In this document: in pieces, positions 1-10,853 of the stretch
Layout: each line of letters opens with the position of its first letter
Numbering within the stretch: the stretch's first letter is position 1
DNA from: Linnemannia elongata
Lineage: Eukaryota > Mortierellomycota > Mortierellomycetes > Mortierellales > Mortierellaceae
Assembly: GCA_036320915.1 (NCBI GenBank)
Contig: JAXBDG010000019.1
Coordinates: 248,001 to 312,000, forward strand
Reading direction: 5' to 3'
Length of the DNA stretch: 64,000 nt
The notes under the pieces: model-generated
Told to the model about the DNA's origin: nothing
Seen by the model: the letters and a program-made list of their open reading frames with translations, nothing else
Databases searched by the model: none
Program-made: the position numbers and the translations under genes

Positions 1-190
1 GTTCCCACCTATGAGGCCTAGGCCCATCATTTTTTACTTGCTACGAGAGACGATCGCATATCGTGTTAGAGGGCGGGTGTGTGAGTGGGTCAGAACAGCT
101 CAGCAATCATTCACCACTGCAAATAGCAAACAACTAATATCTTCATGACCATTCATTCATTCATTCGTTCATTCCTTCATTCGTTCATAC

Positions 191-222
<32 letters not shown>

Positions 223-631
223 GTCACCCCAAATCACGGTGGTTGACTTATTATCTGCCATTCACTTCTAATTGACCACGAATCTTCATCATTAACTCAG
301 GCGGCTATCATATACTCTCTCTGCTCTGCCTTGCCCTGCTCCTTTCCTCCCTCACCCGTCATATTCCTTGTTTTCTATTCTGTTGTCCCCCCTCCCTCAC
401 CTGTTCTATGTGTGTCTCCATCTAGCTGCAATGGCGTTGGACAGACGCGGTTGTGGGCTCAACCATCTTGCAGTTTTGTTGTTGGTCAACAAACACACCA
501 CAGACACACACACGTCTTTTACCAACTGGATTACCAAAACAATCGCACCATTCACAGCCGTTTGAAACTTACTACATACTTTACAAAGAATTAACCCCTT
601 CTTTCCATCTGTTTTTTTTCTTATTTTGTAG
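1..631. other. Left-edge non-coding stretch upstream of the permease exon
   Basis: No exon could be supported here. The first recognised permease exon starts at 632 directly after a pyrimidine tract and TAG acceptor (629-631), so the 3' part of this stretch is intron. The short open frames at 331-671 are composed of CT-rich low-complexity codons and show no family resemblance. The permease N-terminal exon either lies further left, outside the window, or is too short to recognise. Confidence 0.5.
151..222. repeat. Compound tetranucleotide microsatellite (ATTC)n/(ATCT)n
   Basis: Imperfect ATTC/GTTC repeats at about 151-189 run directly into about eight perfect ATCT units (190-222). It lies in sequence upstream of, or in an intron of, the permease gene. 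Confidence 0.9.
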
Positions 632-2849
632 GTGCTGTCATTGGAACAGGTGTCTTTGTTCTTATGGGTAAGAACCGCTGCCTCTTCTTGCAGACAGTTT
701 TGAAACTATAGTCATTTAAAGACAAACTTGCTGAATCAAGCATGAACTCATCTACTCCTACTCGCGTACGCTATAGGCACAGCCGCCTCAACCAATGCAG
801 GACCTTCCGTGACGCTATCATTTATGCTGGGTGGATTCGTTTCTGGAATTGCAGCGCTGTCGTATGCAGAGATGGCGTCAATGATCCCCATCGCCGGCTC
901 GGCCTACACCTACGCATATGCGTCTATAGGAGAACTTGCGGCATGGATTATTGGCTGGGACCTCATCCTAGAATACATGATCGGCGCTGCAACTGTGTCT
1001 GTCGGTTGGTCGGCATATGTTGTGGCCTTTCTCCAGGACGCCTTCAATGTCAGCATACCTAAAACATGGACAAAAGCACCCATCAATTGGCAGAGCGGCG
1101 CCTTTCATCTTACAGGCGCCCACTTCAACGCCCCCGCCTTTGTCATATCACTCGCAGTCACCACGGTCATTTACTTTGGGATCCACATGACCGCTCGGAT
1201 CAACAATGTCTTTGTCGTCTTCAAGGTCCTGGTTCTGATCATCGTTATTTTCTCGATGATTCCGTTTGTCAAAACAGAGCACTACCATCCCTACTTCCCA
1301 CCAGAATTTGGCGGTGTCAAGGGTATGCTGGAGGGAGCCTCTACAGTATTTTTCGCCTACATCGGATTCGATAGCGTCAGTACTACAGCTCAGGAGGCCA
1401 GAGACCCACAGGTCAATCTGCCCATTGGAATTATGGCGACCATTGTCATTGCAACTATCATCTATGTTGGAATCAGGTACAGCGCATTGACTATTTGAAA
1501 TCTGCATTTGCTTGTTTGCTGCAAAAAAATTTCCAACTGACGCGTGATGGCCACATTCTTTTCATCTGTCGCTGCTCTTAGTGTGGTCACTGTCGGAGTC
1601 GCCGATTACCATGATCTGAATGGGGATTCTCCAATGGTGGACGCAGTAAGGCTAACAGGAATGAAATGGCTTGTACTACTCACGGAACTGGGAGCTTTGG
1701 CGGCGACTACATCCGTTATCCTGGTTCTCCTTATCGCCCAGCCCCGCGTTCTCTACGCCATGGCCAACGATGGCCTGGTGCCCCGCCTTTTCGCAAATGT
1801 CCACCCAGTCTACAAGGTATGTTCAAGTCTCGCACCTTACTTCATACGGTTTGCAAAACGTTCATATCGAGCACATTTCAGCGTCTCATTAGCTTATACC
1901 CATTCTGTTTTCTCGCATAGACTCCATCAACCAGCACCTTGATCTCTGGCGTTATCTGTGCCTTCTGCGGAGGGCTTCTGCCAATACAAGTCCTCAGCGA
2001 AATTTCTTCCGTTGGAACCATCTTTGCCTACTTTGTCGTCAACATTGGTGTCATCATTCTAAGATACACGCGTAAGACAGTACCAAGGAGGTTCAAAGTT
2101 CCTGGAGGTGAGTCCATTGCTATTTTCAGTATAAGCGAATCTGATCATAGCCTCATCACAATATACTAATGCGCTTCGGCCATATTGTGATCGTGTCCAT
2201 AGGTCCTTTCTTATTGCCTGGTCTTGGTGCCGCCAGCTCGTTGCTCCTGCTCCAAGGGGCCAAACAGGATGCCATCATTCGATTGTTGGTCTGGATGGCG
2301 CTTGGACTCTTAGTTTACGTCTTTTACGGAAGGCGGCACTCGGAAATCAACAACCCCCGTCTCGATGAACAATCCATGCGTGTCATCCACGAGAACTTCT
2401 CGACCAACAGCCTCAACTATGACGGATATCTCGATGACGACCTTCGGCAGCAGTATGCACGTCAAATGGCGCGACAAATGGATTACGACCAACCACGGAG
2501 GCGGCGGAGTGACTATACTGTGGATGGACGCCCTTCGTCAGAACACGGTATCCGTGACCTTGGTCACTCGTACGAGATGTCAGGACTTCCACCGAACGGC
2601 TCTTCACCGTTTGACGACGGACTTTCTGATGGAGCTGTTGATAGTGGACATGGTGTTGGGGCACCCACGACGCCGAGCGAGGGCCATCGGGAGGCAGCTG
2701 ATGATGTAATCGATGTGCCTGAACATCTGAGTGGTCACGCCGAGGTCAAGGACCAGTCTTCCAGTAACACGAGGAGTGGTACGCAGCCCCGGCAAGCCTC
2801 TCCGCAAACATACCCTGAGATGGCGCATGTTTCTCCAAGGATCTCATAG
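632..2849 (+). CDS. Amino acid permease, cationic amino acid transporter (CAT/APC) type, 5' partial
   Basis: Membrane transporter of the amino acid-polyamine-organocation superfamily, expected to move amino acids across the plasma or vacuolar membrane. Exons seen: 632-667, 777-1476, 1582-1816, 1921-2107 and 2203-2849, all with GT..AG boundaries and compatible phases. The first exon encodes the TM1 signature GAVIGTGVFVLMG, followed by NAGPSVTLSFMLGG, the TM3 block ALSYAEMASMIPIAGSAYTY, the TM8-type block GIMATIVIATIIYVGI and LIAQPRVLYAMANDGLVP, all typical of CAT-type APC proteins. After the last membrane segments (about 2200-2330) comes a long hydrophilic tail of roughly 170 residues, rich in Asp, Ser and Pro with a PRRRRSD basic patch, probably cytosolic and regulatory. 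The N-terminal exon is missing from the model. It is followed at 184 bp by COG8 on the same strand. Family assignment is firm; substrate is not known. Confidence 0.88.
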
Positions 2850-3033
2850 CTGTTGCCCTTCACTAATACCCTTCTGACCCTTAACTACCTTGTACATATT
2901 CCTCACTTCTACGCCTTAATAAACCATCGCGTAGCTCGCTCTCTTTCCCTTTCCTGCTCCTGGCTTTATTTTTGCTCCCTTCCCTTCATCACTCTCCATC
3001 ACTCTCGACCTTGTTCGCTTAACTCGCCCAGAA

Positions 3034-5334
3034 ATGTCCATGATGACGGCCGAGACAGAGGTCCATAGCCACCACAGCAACATCAACACTTCCGGGCGCA
3101 CTCACCAGCCAGCCAGTAATAACATCACCAATACGGACCAGGATGCCCTTTTCGACCTCATCCTCCAACAAGTTCCAGCGCCCAAACGCGAGATGCTCTC
3201 GACGACCTGGTCCAAGGATTATCTCAACCGCCTCACATCCCTCCCAGCCCGAGCACTCCACAACGAGCCCGAGAAACTCCGTGAGGAGCAAGTCAAAGTC
3301 GAGCGGGACATGTCAGAACTAGCCTTTCGTGACTACAAGGCGTTTATCCTGGTCAAGGACTGTAAACAGGATGTCCAGTCGACGTTTGAGACTCTGGGAC
3401 AACACCTGGACCATTTCCAGGAGACGATCCCCGAGTTTGTCGAGACCTTGTCTGGATTCTCGGCCAAGGTTGCGCCGATTTTGGAGAGGCAGCATGTGTT
3501 CTCGTCGATCTTGGCGACGCATTCGCAGTTGTTGGAGGTACTCGAGATCCCTCTGTTGATGGAGACGTGTGTCAGAAATGGGTACTATAACGAGGCGCTC
3601 GAGTTGGCGAGTCATGTCCAGAGATTGGTGCTGAGGTACCCTGGGATCGGGATTATTCAGGAGATTGATACCAAGGTCGCTCAGGGCAAAGAGATGATGT
3701 TGGTGCAGCTCTTGGCCCAGTTGAGGGAACCTATCAAGCTGCCTGTCGCCTTGAGGATCATTGGATTTTTGAGACGTATTGGAAGCTTCAAGGGACAGTT
3801 GGACCTGGTCGAGGAGGACGATCACTTTCATCATCCGGCAACAACCTCAAAACCTAAGGGATCGTCGTCGCTCTTCTCGTCTGTATCGAGCGTGTCTACT
3901 TCAGGAGCTGGTGTGGAGGATGAGACGCCGCTCAAGATGCTGTTCCTAAAATCTCGTGGGCTGTACATGAATCTGCAGCTGTCCAAGGTTGTTTACCACA
4001 AGGGCGATTCGTTTGGGTACCTCAAGAAGTACATCGATGTCACCCGCGAGTGTCTCTTCGACATCATGACCTATTACAAGAGCATCTTTGGCAGCGTCGA
4101 CCATTTCACAGGCTTCTCGTCATCACTGGACTATCGTGGCGAAGGATCGGCCGAATCAAGTCCCACCGTACCATCATCAGCAGGATCAACCTTCAAGCCC
4201 TCACAGAAATACCCGAAGCAGCACTCGTGGACGACGGACAATCTCTTGGCGGACTTTGTCACGTACAGGACCCAGACCTTGCTTCAGCTGCTCAAGGTGC
4301 ACATCCCTCAGATCAATGACACCTCGGCGTTGTCTTCGATCCTCACACAGCTCATGTATTTTGGAGCCAACATGGCCAAAATCGGATTCGACCTGCGGTA
4401 CCTGGTCACGTCGCTGTTCGAGGAAGCCGTCATCCGTGTGGTCGGAGGAACCTTTCAGCGAGGAGCGGACGAGTTTATTGACGGCCTGGGAGGTGATGGC
4501 AGAAACTACCCGGATTGGTTGCTGCCCAGTCAATGGATGCTTGGGGGAACAGGACGCACGCCTTCTTCAACATCACCAACCCCTCCTTCCTCTTCTACAG
4601 TGACATCTCCATTGCTGGGTCGAGGAGAGGGTTCCCCTGGAACATCATCTTCACCCGCCATGACACCCTTATCCATGTCGCCTCAGACCTGCCTCATGGA
4701 TTACCCAGCCCTGGCCTACCTGACCAACTCGTACCTCGCAGCACTGAACTCCCTACGTCTGCTGGCCCCACTCTCGCTGGCGATCCCTCTTCGCGAGATC
4801 TTGGTTGACAGTATGTTGCGTGTAGACATGGCTCTGGAACAGTATGACAAACTGATCTTTGGAGAACGGCCCTCTTGCTTCCGGTCGAGTCTCATTGCCG
4901 CTACCACCACATCAACAGCACACTCCAACGCCAATATCACCAACGGCCATTTCAAGTTGCAGGGAAGGGAAGGATCGGCGGTTCTGAACGAGAAGAAGAT
5001 CATGGATGGATTCGTTGTCGTCTATAAGCGCGCTGTCCAGGACTATATCTTCAACTGCTTCGATGAGGGCATCTATGGAGGCCTCGTCTTTGTACAGAAG
5101 GATTTGGACGTTCAAACCAACGAACAGCCCGAGATCGACACGGAACCTTCACCTACAACTGAGGCTCCATCTGAAGCTACCGCTGAAGAATCAACCGACC
5201 CCATTACAGAACCAATCGCAGAGGACCTGCCTCCTCAAAACACAGGCACGTCGACCGACCTTACTTCTAATTCAACCCCAGCAGGCGAACAAGTTACACC
5301 TACACCTACATCTCCTACCCCAAAATCGCCATAG
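3034..5334 (+). CDS. COG8: Conserved oligomeric Golgi complex subunit 8 (Dor1 family)
   Basis: Single-exon gene of 766 residues. COG8 belongs to the eight-subunit COG tethering complex, which captures retrograde vesicles at the Golgi and keeps glycosylation enzymes in place. Residues about 60-330 carry the Dor1 pattern: WSKDYLNRLTSLPARAL, a helical stretch leading to HSQLLEVLEIPLLMETCV, then RNGYYNEALELASHVQRL. Later blocks TLLQLLKVHIPQINDTSAL and YFGANMAKIGFDLRYLV also fit the family. The protein is longer than usual because of Ser/Thr/Pro-rich insertions (about residues 365-395 and 505-550) and a disordered Glu/Thr/Pro tail (about 695-766). The start at 3034 is preferred because a second ATG follows at 3040 and the upstream sequence is a CT-rich leader. 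Its 3' end converges on the SUMO protease gene 333 bp away. Confidence 0.9.
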   Translation: MSMMTAETEVHSHHSNINTSGRTHQPASNNITNTDQDALFDLILQQVPAPKREMLSTTWSKDYLNRLTSLPARALHNEPEKLREEQVKVERDMSELAFRDYKAFILVKDCKQDVQSTFETLGQHLDHFQETIPEFVETLSGFSAKVAPILERQHVFSSILATHSQLLEVLEIPLLMETCVRNGYYNEALELASHVQRLVLRYPGIGIIQEIDTKVAQGKEMMLVQLLAQLREPIKLPVALRIIGFLRRIGSFKGQLDLVEEDDHFHHPATTSKPKGSSSLFSSVSSVSTSGAGVEDETPLKMLFLKSRGLYMNLQLSKVVYHKGDSFGYLKKYIDVTRECLFDIMTYYKSIFGSVDHFTGFSSSLDYRGEGSAESSPTVPSSAGSTFKPSQKYPKQHSWTTDNLLADFVTYRTQTLLQLLKVHIPQINDTSALSSILTQLMYFGANMAKIGFDLRYLVTSLFEEAVIRVVGGTFQRGADEFIDGLGGDGRNYPDWLLPSQWMLGGTGRTPSSTSPTPPSSSTVTSPLLGRGEGSPGTSSSPAMTPLSMSPQTCLMDYPALAYLTNSYLAALNSLRLLAPLSLAIPLREILVDSMLRVDMALEQYDKLIFGERPSCFRSSLIAATTTSTAHSNANITNGHFKLQGREGSAVLNEKKIMDGFVVVYKRAVQDYIFNCFDEGIYGGLVFVQKDLDVQTNEQPEIDTEPSPTTEAPSEATAEESTDPITEPIAEDLPPQNTGTSTDLTSNSTPAGEQVTPTPTSPTPKSP

Positions 5335-5667
5335 AGCCCTGTTTTTGTTACCCTTGAGATACACAACAACAACAATACACATTTTGCAAGAAAACATTGA
5401 AGGGCAAACGAGTCTGATACATATATTGGAGGGGGGATGAACTAACAGACTGATTGAAGCAACAACAAAAAAAAAAAAAAAAAAAAAAAAATAGCATATT
5501 ATGTGGGTGGTGATATGGTGTAAAAGTACAATAACAACATGCGAAGCGAGGAGAAAAGAATAAGAGGTGCGGGGGGAAATAGTGAAAAGGAAAAACGACA
5601 AAAAAAGGTCCGCCGTTGTCAGTCAAGTAAAGAAAGCTCTCCAGATATCGATCGATCGATCTACGTT
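5335..5667. other. Convergent 3' intergenic region
   Basis: Tail-to-tail spacer between COG8 (+) and the Ulp2-like gene (-). It must hold both 3' UTRs. The only outstanding element is the A25 run at 5467-5491. No coding signal was seen. Confidence 0.7.
5467..5491 (+). repeat. Homopolymer A25
   Basis: Uninterrupted run of 25 adenines in the spacer between two convergent genes. Confidence 0.95.
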
Positions 5668-8600
5668 TCATTTCCCGGCTTTGTCGGAAAGCGCCTTCGG
5701 TTGCGATGCTACGCTTGGTGCCTTCTGCTCAGCAAGATAAACTTTGTAGTCCTCCGCCAGCTGCATCACCACATCTCGGTAGTATTCTCGTTTGTTCGGC
5801 AACTCATCCGCCTTCCAATACTGCTCGACCTCAGGCTTGTTATTCTACATCAGCGAAGTAATAGAGGAAAAAAATAATGATTTCGATTAAAATCGAATGC
5901 GCCTGTATGAAATAAAGCACGTAAATCGACAAAGCAACTTACCACGATAGCATCGAGAAGCTTATGGGGACTCTTGAGGAACACTTCAGCAAAGTGGAGC
6001 AAGTACAGTCCGCAATCGCTCATATTATGTTGTTTTGGAGGCTGCATCATGAACACCAAGACGAGTGTGTAAGTATCCTCGACCGTACGGAATATTATAG
6101 AGTCTTCATGTACAAAGTATAGTAGCAGCATGCAGTGGAATTCTAACCTTAGCGTATTTCCCGATAACGTCATTCAGGGACAGGGTCCTTTTTATCCCCT
6201 TTCTCGAAGAAAGCTCTTGTTGAAGATAGGACCGTAATGCCTTGGACACTGCAGGGTGATACCCTCCGAGAGAGTCCAGGATTACAATATATGGGCTAAT
6301 ATGTGACAGGAGGAGGGAGAGTGCATTCAACGGTCAGGAAACTTTCGAGTAGCACAAGTACGCGTCACTCTCGCATAGCATTCACAAATCCCTACTTTGC
6401 TTTCACATCGACTGGAACTATGGAGCGCGGAATTCTTTTAGGCCTTCCTGTCGCAGACTCGGTCTTATCTGGTGCATCTTGGTCGATCCCATGCTCTCCC
6501 TTGATCCGAAGTAGGTCTTTGGTGCTTCCTGCCAAGCTGTCCATCGACTCTGTGACTGAGGTCAAAACAGGTGAACCGGCTGGAGATCCACTTGTCGAAT
6601 CACGCGCGGGACTGGGCATCGGACTAGCTGCGATGCTTCTCTCGTTGCTGTTCGTCCAGGATTGGTCGTCAGAGTCCTCCTTCAAAAGTAGGCCTGGGTA
6701 GGTGATGATTGCCAGATACCAATGTGCCCTACATGAATGAAATGAAATACGTAAGAATACCATACCGTAGGGTGTCATACATCTTTCAGATTCCTTGCGA
6801 TCCATATCATGTCAAGACTTACTTTTCACAAATTGGCACGACAATGAAGTCCATAGCAAAGAGGTCAATTTTGTTTGTCCAACTTTTGACAGCATCGTAT
6901 GCACTCATTCCTGCGCTAATATCCCACCAAATGTGATGACAAATAAATAAGAGATATTAGTGCATCAGTATCATGCCTTTTGGTATATCATGGCCAAACA
7001 AACGCGCGTACGTATCAACCCGGCTCGCGACTTACGCAGGTTTGTCAATCAACCTCTGATAGAAGAAAGAATTGAAAATGTATGTTCTCTTTGCAAGCTC
7101 CGGGTTACGTTTCTCGAGCCCTTCGTAGATATATCTAGAAGATTGACAAAAAGAAGGAAGAGATATCAGTATTGGATATTGGAAAAGTGCCCATTGTTTA
7201 ACTACCACCTGAGGAAACGAGCGCGCGAACATACTTCAGACCAAACTCGATGAGGATATCATTCAAGAAGTCGCTCTCGAACAGTCGCGCCAAATCTTCG
7301 ATGTGGACGGCAATGGACCTTGTCTTGGCAGTACTCTTGAATGGGAACAGAAACAGCCTATCGTAAAACAATCGAAAGCACAGCTTTCATAAGTAAACAA
7401 TTCGACTGAATAACGTCTCATATCATACATTCAGATTTACAGCAACGAATCTTACGTCTGACGAGGTTGAATGTCTCCTGGGTTGCCTGGGATATGAGGC
7501 GCCACAGCGTTAGTGCCGGCAGAAGAAGGCTCGACAGGTGATCGGACACTACCGAAAATGGCGTGAGAGAGTTGAGTTAGCAGCCCTGAAAGATATGTCC
7601 TGGATACGATAAGCACTTGCGATTGGTGCTGGACTCTTTGACTCACCTTAATTCCTCCAGATACTTTGCAGCGCTCTCGGACCTATTGTGCGGAGAAAAT
7701 CACTTCTCATTAAAACAATGCAAAGGACTGTTTGTCTATGTCATAATCTTCAATGCACTCCTCCTAGGTCGCTGACCGTAACGATGATCCTTACGTCAAT
7801 TTGTGTGTGGAACAGCCCTTCGACGCAAGTCTATCGCAGTACTCCTCAATGTTAGGTTTCTCTGACATGGTGTACAAAACCAGCCTCTTTCCTTTGCCTG
7901 ACTGAGGAGATGGATCGTAATAGGGTGCAAGGATCGACTCGGGGTCCAATTTTTCACTTGTGCTCAGAACGATCAATTTCGTTTCGCCTCCAACGTAATA
8001 CTACAATAATTAGCAACATTCAAGTTACGATTAGCATCACCGCGCACAAATAAGCGTATGTTATTTTGCAATCCTCTAAAGGCCTACGTACCCCAACAAC
8101 CCTGATCGTGTGATGTGGAATCTTCGTCGCGTTCTTATCAATGTTGATGATGAATCGATCCGGGCCAAGCTGAACCACCATCTTTTGCCGTTTGATGTCG
8201 ATCCTTGTCCCAACGCGCACTTTTTCGAGAGGGAGATGTGGAAAGGAACCAATACCCAGCTGCTCGGACTTTTCGGAGAGCGAAGGCGTGGCCGGACTGT
8301 GAATCTTTGTCGGGCTGGGGGATGACTCTGGTGATGAAGGCGAGGCAGGCGAGGTAAAAAGTGAAAACATCTGTTTTGTTGGCGGTGAGGTAGGCGGTGT
8401 TGAAGGCGGCGCAGGTTTGACAGTGGAAGACGATGGCAATGTGGCGGATGAAACTGGTTTTGCTGAAGATGTCGCAGGTTTGACTGGGGGTTGTGTGTAT
8501 TTTGTTGACGTCGGCGTGGTCTTCACGGGAGCTGCATTTGGTTTCGTCGGAGGCGTCGCTGGGCTTGTTGCAAGCAATCCTGACTTTGTTGATGGCAATC

Positions 8601-10044
8601 CTGGCTTCGTCGATTGCAATTCTGGCTTAATTGAGGTCGAATTCCGTTCCGATTTCGACGAAGCCGCTAGAATCGCAGCATGATAAAGAGATTGTGGTGT
8701 TGGTGTTGAATCCACTTCCATGTAGCTAGGCAGCGTGTCTGATACTACAGGTACGGCCTAAGCGTGTGTGACAATTAATTACTTGGTTATTTATCTGGTC
8801 AAGCTGAGTGATCCGAGTAGAAAAAGAAAAAGAAAAGAAAAAAGAACCATGCTCTGCGTTGCATCCTTAATTTACAGCTTTCTTCATCCTGGAGACTATT
8901 GAACCCGATTTGTTTTCCTCCGTGTGTGCCCCATTGCTGCGGCTGTCAACTTCCTGTGAATGTTTTTTCCGTTTGACGGTCTTGGGATCTATGGACGGCG
9001 GTAAATCGATGGTCAGGAGCCACGCCGAATAAAGCAATTCGAACAACAATAACAGAAGCTTGTAGCACTGTGATGTCCTGCATGCCTAAATACCTTTCAT
9101 GTCGTCCTCGTCGCTCAGCAGCACAACTTCTGCTTGTTTCTACGTAGTAAATGTAAGATGCGATATATTGGTTAAAACGCAGGAATTGACACATGTAATT
9201 AAGAACATTCCAGAGCGGGTGGGGTTCTGTGAATGACCTCACCTGTTTCTTTCGGCTTTCCAATGATCCTAGCGAGTGCGCCGGGCTGTGGCCTTCATTA
9301 ATGCCTATCGAAGGTGAAGTAGATGGCGCATTAGAAAATCAATTCCTGACTTGGTGCCTCGTCCCAATGTTCAAGATCCTATGTACCCTTCAGTCGTCTT
9401 ACTCTGGGCACGTTGGCGTGGGGGTTGACGTGATATCATTTGAGCACCAAAGACAGGTCGCTTTGGGCTGCTACTCTCCCGTGCTCCTGTTACCAGCGCG
9501 GTGGACGTAAAGAAAGAAAAGTTGCTCTCTCTTCGCTGAGTTGTTGGCATGCTGATTGGTATCCCCCTTGTCGGTCTCTTAGCCGAGGCTGTCGCGCTAT
9601 CAAGATTGTCGCCAAATAGAAGTGTGTGTGAGTTTCCCTGGCATGTCTAGAACCATTATACAGCTCCGTCTACATAGTAACATTGAGTTGTCTAACAAGG
9701 AATGAGTAAATTGCTGTGTCGTACCTTGGCTTGAGAAGTCCTGAATATGAAGGGAATGATATCTGTAGAAGGAGTACATCGAGAACGTTCTCATTAGCGA
9801 TCCCTTCATGTTTACACTGAACCTCCATTCGCCTAGTACTGTAATCCTTTGCTTCTTTGGGCGACATTATGCTGACTTGTTTTTGTCTCTCCCTCATGAA
9901 GAAATCATTAAAATCCTTCTTGTTACGATTAGGTGAATAGTAAAGTCTCGAGGGGTGGATGCTTACCCTAGAAGGTGGCTCTCGGACCAGGGCGACAGCG
10001 TCGTCAGAGTCGTCCATGTCGAGATCCACGCTGCTTGTACTCAT
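5668..10044 (-). CDS. ULP2: SUMO-specific cysteine protease, Ulp2/SENP6-7 type (peptidase C48)
   Basis: Removes SUMO from conjugates, in particular poly-SUMO chains. Sixteen exons were traced: 10044-9967, 9646-9403, 9304-9243, 9139-9094, 8988-8876, 8757-8092, 8000-7795, 7682-7647, 7548-7456, 7357-7235, 7134-7036, 6915-6823, 6728-6396, 6295-6148, 6041-5943 and 5844-5668. They sum to 872 codons (871 residues) with all phases consistent. The catalytic domain begins at FLNDILIEFGLKY. The triad reads AHWYLAII (His622), ILDSLGG (Asp738) and KQHNMSDCGLYLLHF (Gln784, Cys790). A Ser/Pro-rich insertion of about 100 residues separates His from Asp; split catalytic domains are known in Ulp2/SENP6-7. A short hydrophobic-acidic stretch VVLLSDEDD (about 133-141) looks like a SUMO-interacting motif. 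A Thr/Pro/Lys-rich region precedes a small beta-rich segment. The first exon and its 320-bp intron are the least certain part. The gene shares an 809-bp divergent promoter with the ING gene. Confidence 0.9.
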
Positions 10045-10853
10045 TTAAAACAAGTTGTCGTGGTGCTGAGTCTATTTGCCTGCTCAGTGAGGTGCTGAGG
10101 TTTGTTGGTTGTGAGTCGCCACCTGAGTTCTTGTTATTCAGGGTGGTGATGGGGTGAAGGGTATGTATGTGCTGTCAACGTCTTTGGTGGCGGTGTAGGA
10201 AGGAAGAAGGTAAAAGAGGACCGAAACAACAAGAAAATAAATTAAACTTGTGGGCAATGTCAGGAAAAGACACAAGGACAAAGGACAAGGGGAATCCGGT
10301 GTGACAGAAAGGTAAAAATAAGTACTGTAAGTATACTGTACAGTACAGGACAAACAAAAAATAGTGAAAGATGGAGAGAGAGGAAGGGCCCTTCTACACT
10401 CGGCATTTCTTTGGTTACTCCCACACGCCTGATGAATGGCTGCAAAGCGGTAAACAGAAGCTGGATACACAGGCTGGCAGTGCCAACCCGCCACAACTGT
10501 CTCCGTGGAGATTTTGTTTCGACAGATCTTTCGTCTCTGTCTGATTTGATATCGTGAGATTCGTATGCACTTTTCCCTCAGCGAAGGATCGGTAGCCGAA
10601 AACACATTTTCTTTCCTTGCGAATGACATTCTCAAATATTTTTAATGTTTAACTTTATGGGATTAAGTCGCTTTTTTGTGCTTTCAACATACTAAACCAT
10701 TCACAATAATGACAGTCTAATTTCAGCTGCCCTTTGAGCAAGCCACCTCCCTTTCTCCCCTCACTTTCGTTCTCGCAGACTTTACCCACTCTTATGAACG
10801 CAGTTCTCTCCGCCCACCATCCTCACTCCCACACAACCGACACCTAAAACACA
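10045..10853. other. Divergent promoter region (Ulp2-like / ING)
   Basis: Head-to-head spacer between the SUMO protease (-) and the ING gene (+). Short open frames in it (for example 10138-10635 on the minus strand) are Leu/Ser/Phe-rich and look like chance. A CT-rich leader precedes the ING start (about 10745-10850). No specific operator was recognised. Confidence 0.6.

Noticed and set aside
331..671. Several overlapping plus-strand frames before the permease exon
   Set aside because: They are low-complexity translations of CT-rich sequence, they overlap the pyrimidine tract and acceptor of the first real exon, and none supplies the expected permease N-terminus.
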